This document shows positions 62,517-64,000 of a stretch of DNA of 64,000 nt, one piece after another (position 1 is the stretch's first letter; every line of letters starts with the position of its first letter). The stretch covers positions 33,566 through 97,565 of the forward strand of contig CAYPOD010000010.1 of NCBI GenBank assembly GCA_964412375.1, given 5' to 3'. The notes below the pieces were generated by a model. The model did not search any database and was not told the origin of the DNA. It saw nothing but the letters and a program-made list of their open reading frames with translations. The DNA is from CADEDV01 sp964412375 (GTDB lineage Bacteria; Bacteroidota; Bacteroidia; Chitinophagales; Chitinophagaceae). The position numbers and the translations under genes are program-made.

Positions 62517-63770
62517 ATGATGAAATCAATCTTCACATTTGCCGTTATGATCTTTTCTGTCAGCCTGATGGCGCAGAATATTGACGACATAAAGGGCTTT
62601 GCAGGTAAAAACCAGTGGGATAAAGCCAAAGAAGGTATAGACAAATACCTCTCCAATGAAAAAAATGCCAAAAAAGGCGAAGGGTGGTTCCTGAAAGCAC
62701 AAATCTATAACGGCATTGCCCGCGACACAACATTTGCCGATAAGTTTGGAGATACCCGCATGGAGGCATTTAATGCGTATAAAAAATACCTGGAAGTGGA
62801 TCCCAAAGGATTTGAAGGTATAGCCAACCAGCATTCACCGCTTTTTGATGTGGCCTTTGGTTACCTGGAAAAAGCCACCAATGAATTTAATGGCAAAGCA
62901 TTTGAAAAATCTCTCGCAGCTTTCAGGAATGCAGAAAGTGTGCAGGATTATATTGTAACTAAAAACTTCTCCTACGGCAATTTTACATTCCCGGCCTTTG
63001 ATACACAATTGTACCTGAATGTGGCAGCAGCGGCCATTAATGCGAAAAAAGAGGATATAGCTGCTGAATACTACGAGAAGATTGTGAACAAAAAGATCAA
63101 AGACCAGGGCTATGATGATATTTACCGCTGGGTGGTGGATTATTATGAAAGAAAAGCTGATAAAGCCAACCTGGCCAAATACCTGGCCCTGGGACGTGAA
63201 GTGTACCCCGGTGATGAGTTCTGGTGCGAGGTTGGGTTAAGAGAAGCAGGCGATGATAAGCGAAAACTATTTGCCAAATACGATGAATTGTTATCCAACG
63301 GTTGTGACACATATTATACAAGATATAATTATGGTGTAGAGCTTTTCAATTTTATATATGTTAGCGATACGCCTCCCGAAGACAGGGCAGCACTCCAGGC
63401 CAAGATCGAAACCATTCTAAAGAAGGCAATTGAAATGGCCCCGCCGGCCACTGAGGCCAACATGCTGATGTGTCGTCATCATTTTGCCACTTTGAAATAC
63501 CTGGCAGATGATTATGATGCGGTGAAAGGCGGCAAACCCGAAGACCTGAAAAAAAGAAATGATATTAATGCCCATATCAATAAAACATACGAAGCAGCAT
63601 ACCCGTTCATGATGGCGGTCTATAACCACTATGATGGAAAGGCGGATATGAAAAATTCTGAGAAAGGCCAGTACAAAATCATCACCAGTATGTTACTTGA
63701 GTATTGGGAGAATAAAAAGGATAAAGCCAAAGCAAAGGAGTTCTCTGATAAAATGAAAGAAATTGAATAA
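62517..63770 (+). CDS. Secreted TPR-like protein, 417 aa
   Basis: A signal peptide (ends L-M-A-Q) precedes a mostly helical protein with tetratricopeptide-like pairs (A-F-N-A-Y-K-K-Y-L, A-A-E-Y-Y-E-K-I-V, and similar) and a polar C-terminus. It probably acts as a periplasmic or outer-membrane-associated scaffold; partners are unknown. It begins 45 bases after gyrA, likely in the same transcript, though the functions do not obviously match. A second ATG three bases later is equally possible as the start. Confidence 0.85.
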   Translation: MMKSIFTFAVMIFSVSLMAQNIDDIKGFAGKNQWDKAKEGIDKYLSNEKNAKKGEGWFLKAQIYNGIARDTTFADKFGDTRMEAFNAYKKYLEVDPKGFEGIANQHSPLFDVAFGYLEKATNEFNGKAFEKSLAAFRNAESVQDYIVTKNFSYGNFTFPAFDTQLYLNVAAAAINAKKEDIAAEYYEKIVNKKIKDQGYDDIYRWVVDYYERKADKANLAKYLALGREVYPGDEFWCEVGLREAGDDKRKLFAKYDELLSNGCDTYYTRYNYGVELFNFIYVSDTPPEDRAALQAKIETILKKAIEMAPPATEANMLMCRHHFATLKYLADDYDAVKGGKPEDLKKRNDINAHINKTYEAAYPFMMAVYNHYDGKADMKNSEKGQYKIITSMLLEYWENKKDKAKAKEFSDKMKEIE

Positions 63771-63792
63771 GGAAAAGAGAAGAGTATGTAAA

Positions 63793-63821
63793 GAGCCGGT
63801 CTGTAGTGACCGGCTTTTTTT
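63793..63821 (+). terminator. Rho-independent terminator after the TPR-like gene
   Basis: AGCCGGTC (63794-63801) pairs with GACCGGCT (63808-63815) around a six-base loop, followed by a seven-base T run to 63821. Confidence 0.92.
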
Positions 63822-63831
63822 ATTTCACTCA

Positions 63832-63997
63832 TGCAAGACTATCCTGTACTACATTTAACATAATGGTTAGTTATATGGAGTCTTGCTTTTTATTGACAGA
63901 TTTGCCTGTACGATTTTTTCACCACAAACAAGGCTGTTTTATTTCAGTGAAAAAATCGTACAGGCAAATCTGTTCTTTCTTATCTCTGCAAGACTAT
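63832..63997. repeat. Perfect 27-bp inverted repeat inside a direct repeat
   Basis: Bases 63896-63922 and 63947-63973 are exact complements of each other (27 of 27), around a 24-base loop. Outside them, the 11-mer TGCAAGACTAT appears at 63832-63842 and 63987-63997, and its core appears inverted (AGTCTTGC) at 63879-63886. Nothing here codes for protein. The pattern suits a small mobile or structured element, or the end of one cut by the window edge, but no known element was recognised. Confidence 0.7.
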
Positions 63998-64000
63998 TAT

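Noticed and set aside
1..64000. CRISPR array, tRNA, rRNA, restriction or toxin-antitoxin system
   Set aside because: No regularly spaced repeats, tRNA-like cloverleaf, ribosomal sequence or defence gene was recognised; the EVE protein alone is not enough.

Overview
The window looks like a chromosomal segment of a Bacteroidota bacterium, most likely family Chitinophagaceae. The evidence is the Bacteroidota-type promoter (TTTG, about 19-20 nt, TAnnTTTG) seen at several genes, few Shine-Dalgarno sequences, and families typical of the phylum: a TonB receptor with a carboxypeptidase-like N-domain, DUF6089, DUF1599, DUF2141, BT_3928-type, Pr6Pr and DUF721 proteins. No rRNA, tRNA, CRISPR array, phage or complete insertion sequence was recognised. 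Family names come from motif recognition by eye; no database was searched.

Layout. 1-6935: a heavy-metal (probably copper) cassette with the tail of an AraC regulator, an HMA-MauE/DoxX fusion, a His-rich outer-membrane protein, a CopB-type P-type ATPase and a TonB receptor. The receptor promoter carries a 16-bp inverted repeat over its likely start point. 7037-17381: housekeeping genes prmA, plsY, an M48 lipoprotein protease, a CYTH protein, dnaG and an EF-G-like GTPase, mixed with small uncharacterised proteins. 17504-28568: GNAT, lipoprotein, Pr6Pr, an astacin-like protease, a GMC dehydrogenase pair, pullulanase, FKBP, DUF6941, a strongly equipped 64-aa gene, and a YqaE/Pmp3 pair. 28906-32662: a DPE2-like 4-alpha-glucanotransferase and a dipeptide epimerase. 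32741-38714: three DUF6089 paralogues around a UbiD decarboxylase and an ATP-grasp enzyme. 38782-46877: TraB, DUF2141, ndk, nrnA, FKBP, folP, DUF1599, BT_3928-type and an ABC permease. 46986-53456: a DUF721 (DciA-like) gene and recF separated by an AT-rich glycosyltransferase pair, then pdhA, a TPR protein and ribH. 53475-63770: a LutA-like protein, fasciclin, EVE, a cysteine-free sirtuin, a saccharopine dehydrogenase-like protein, an outer-membrane barrel, a GYF_2 protein, gyrA and a TPR-like protein. The last 180 bases hold a perfect 27-bp inverted repeat.

How genes work together. The metal cassette plausibly couples outer-membrane passage (TonB receptor, outer-membrane protein), a membrane metal/thiol protein and ATP-driven export. 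Pullulanase and the CBM20-GH77 enzyme together suggest debranching and maltose/maltodextrin handling. The GMC oxidoreductase plus gluconate dehydrogenase subunit 3-like protein form a sugar dehydrogenase module. dnaG, recF, the DciA-like gene and gyrA are replication genes. I see no clear defence system. The best candidates for new biology are the operator at 4600-4637, the terminator/promoter/start overlap at 10535-10569, the small gene at 27660, the DUF6089 cluster, the glycosyltransferase insertion and the terminal palindrome.
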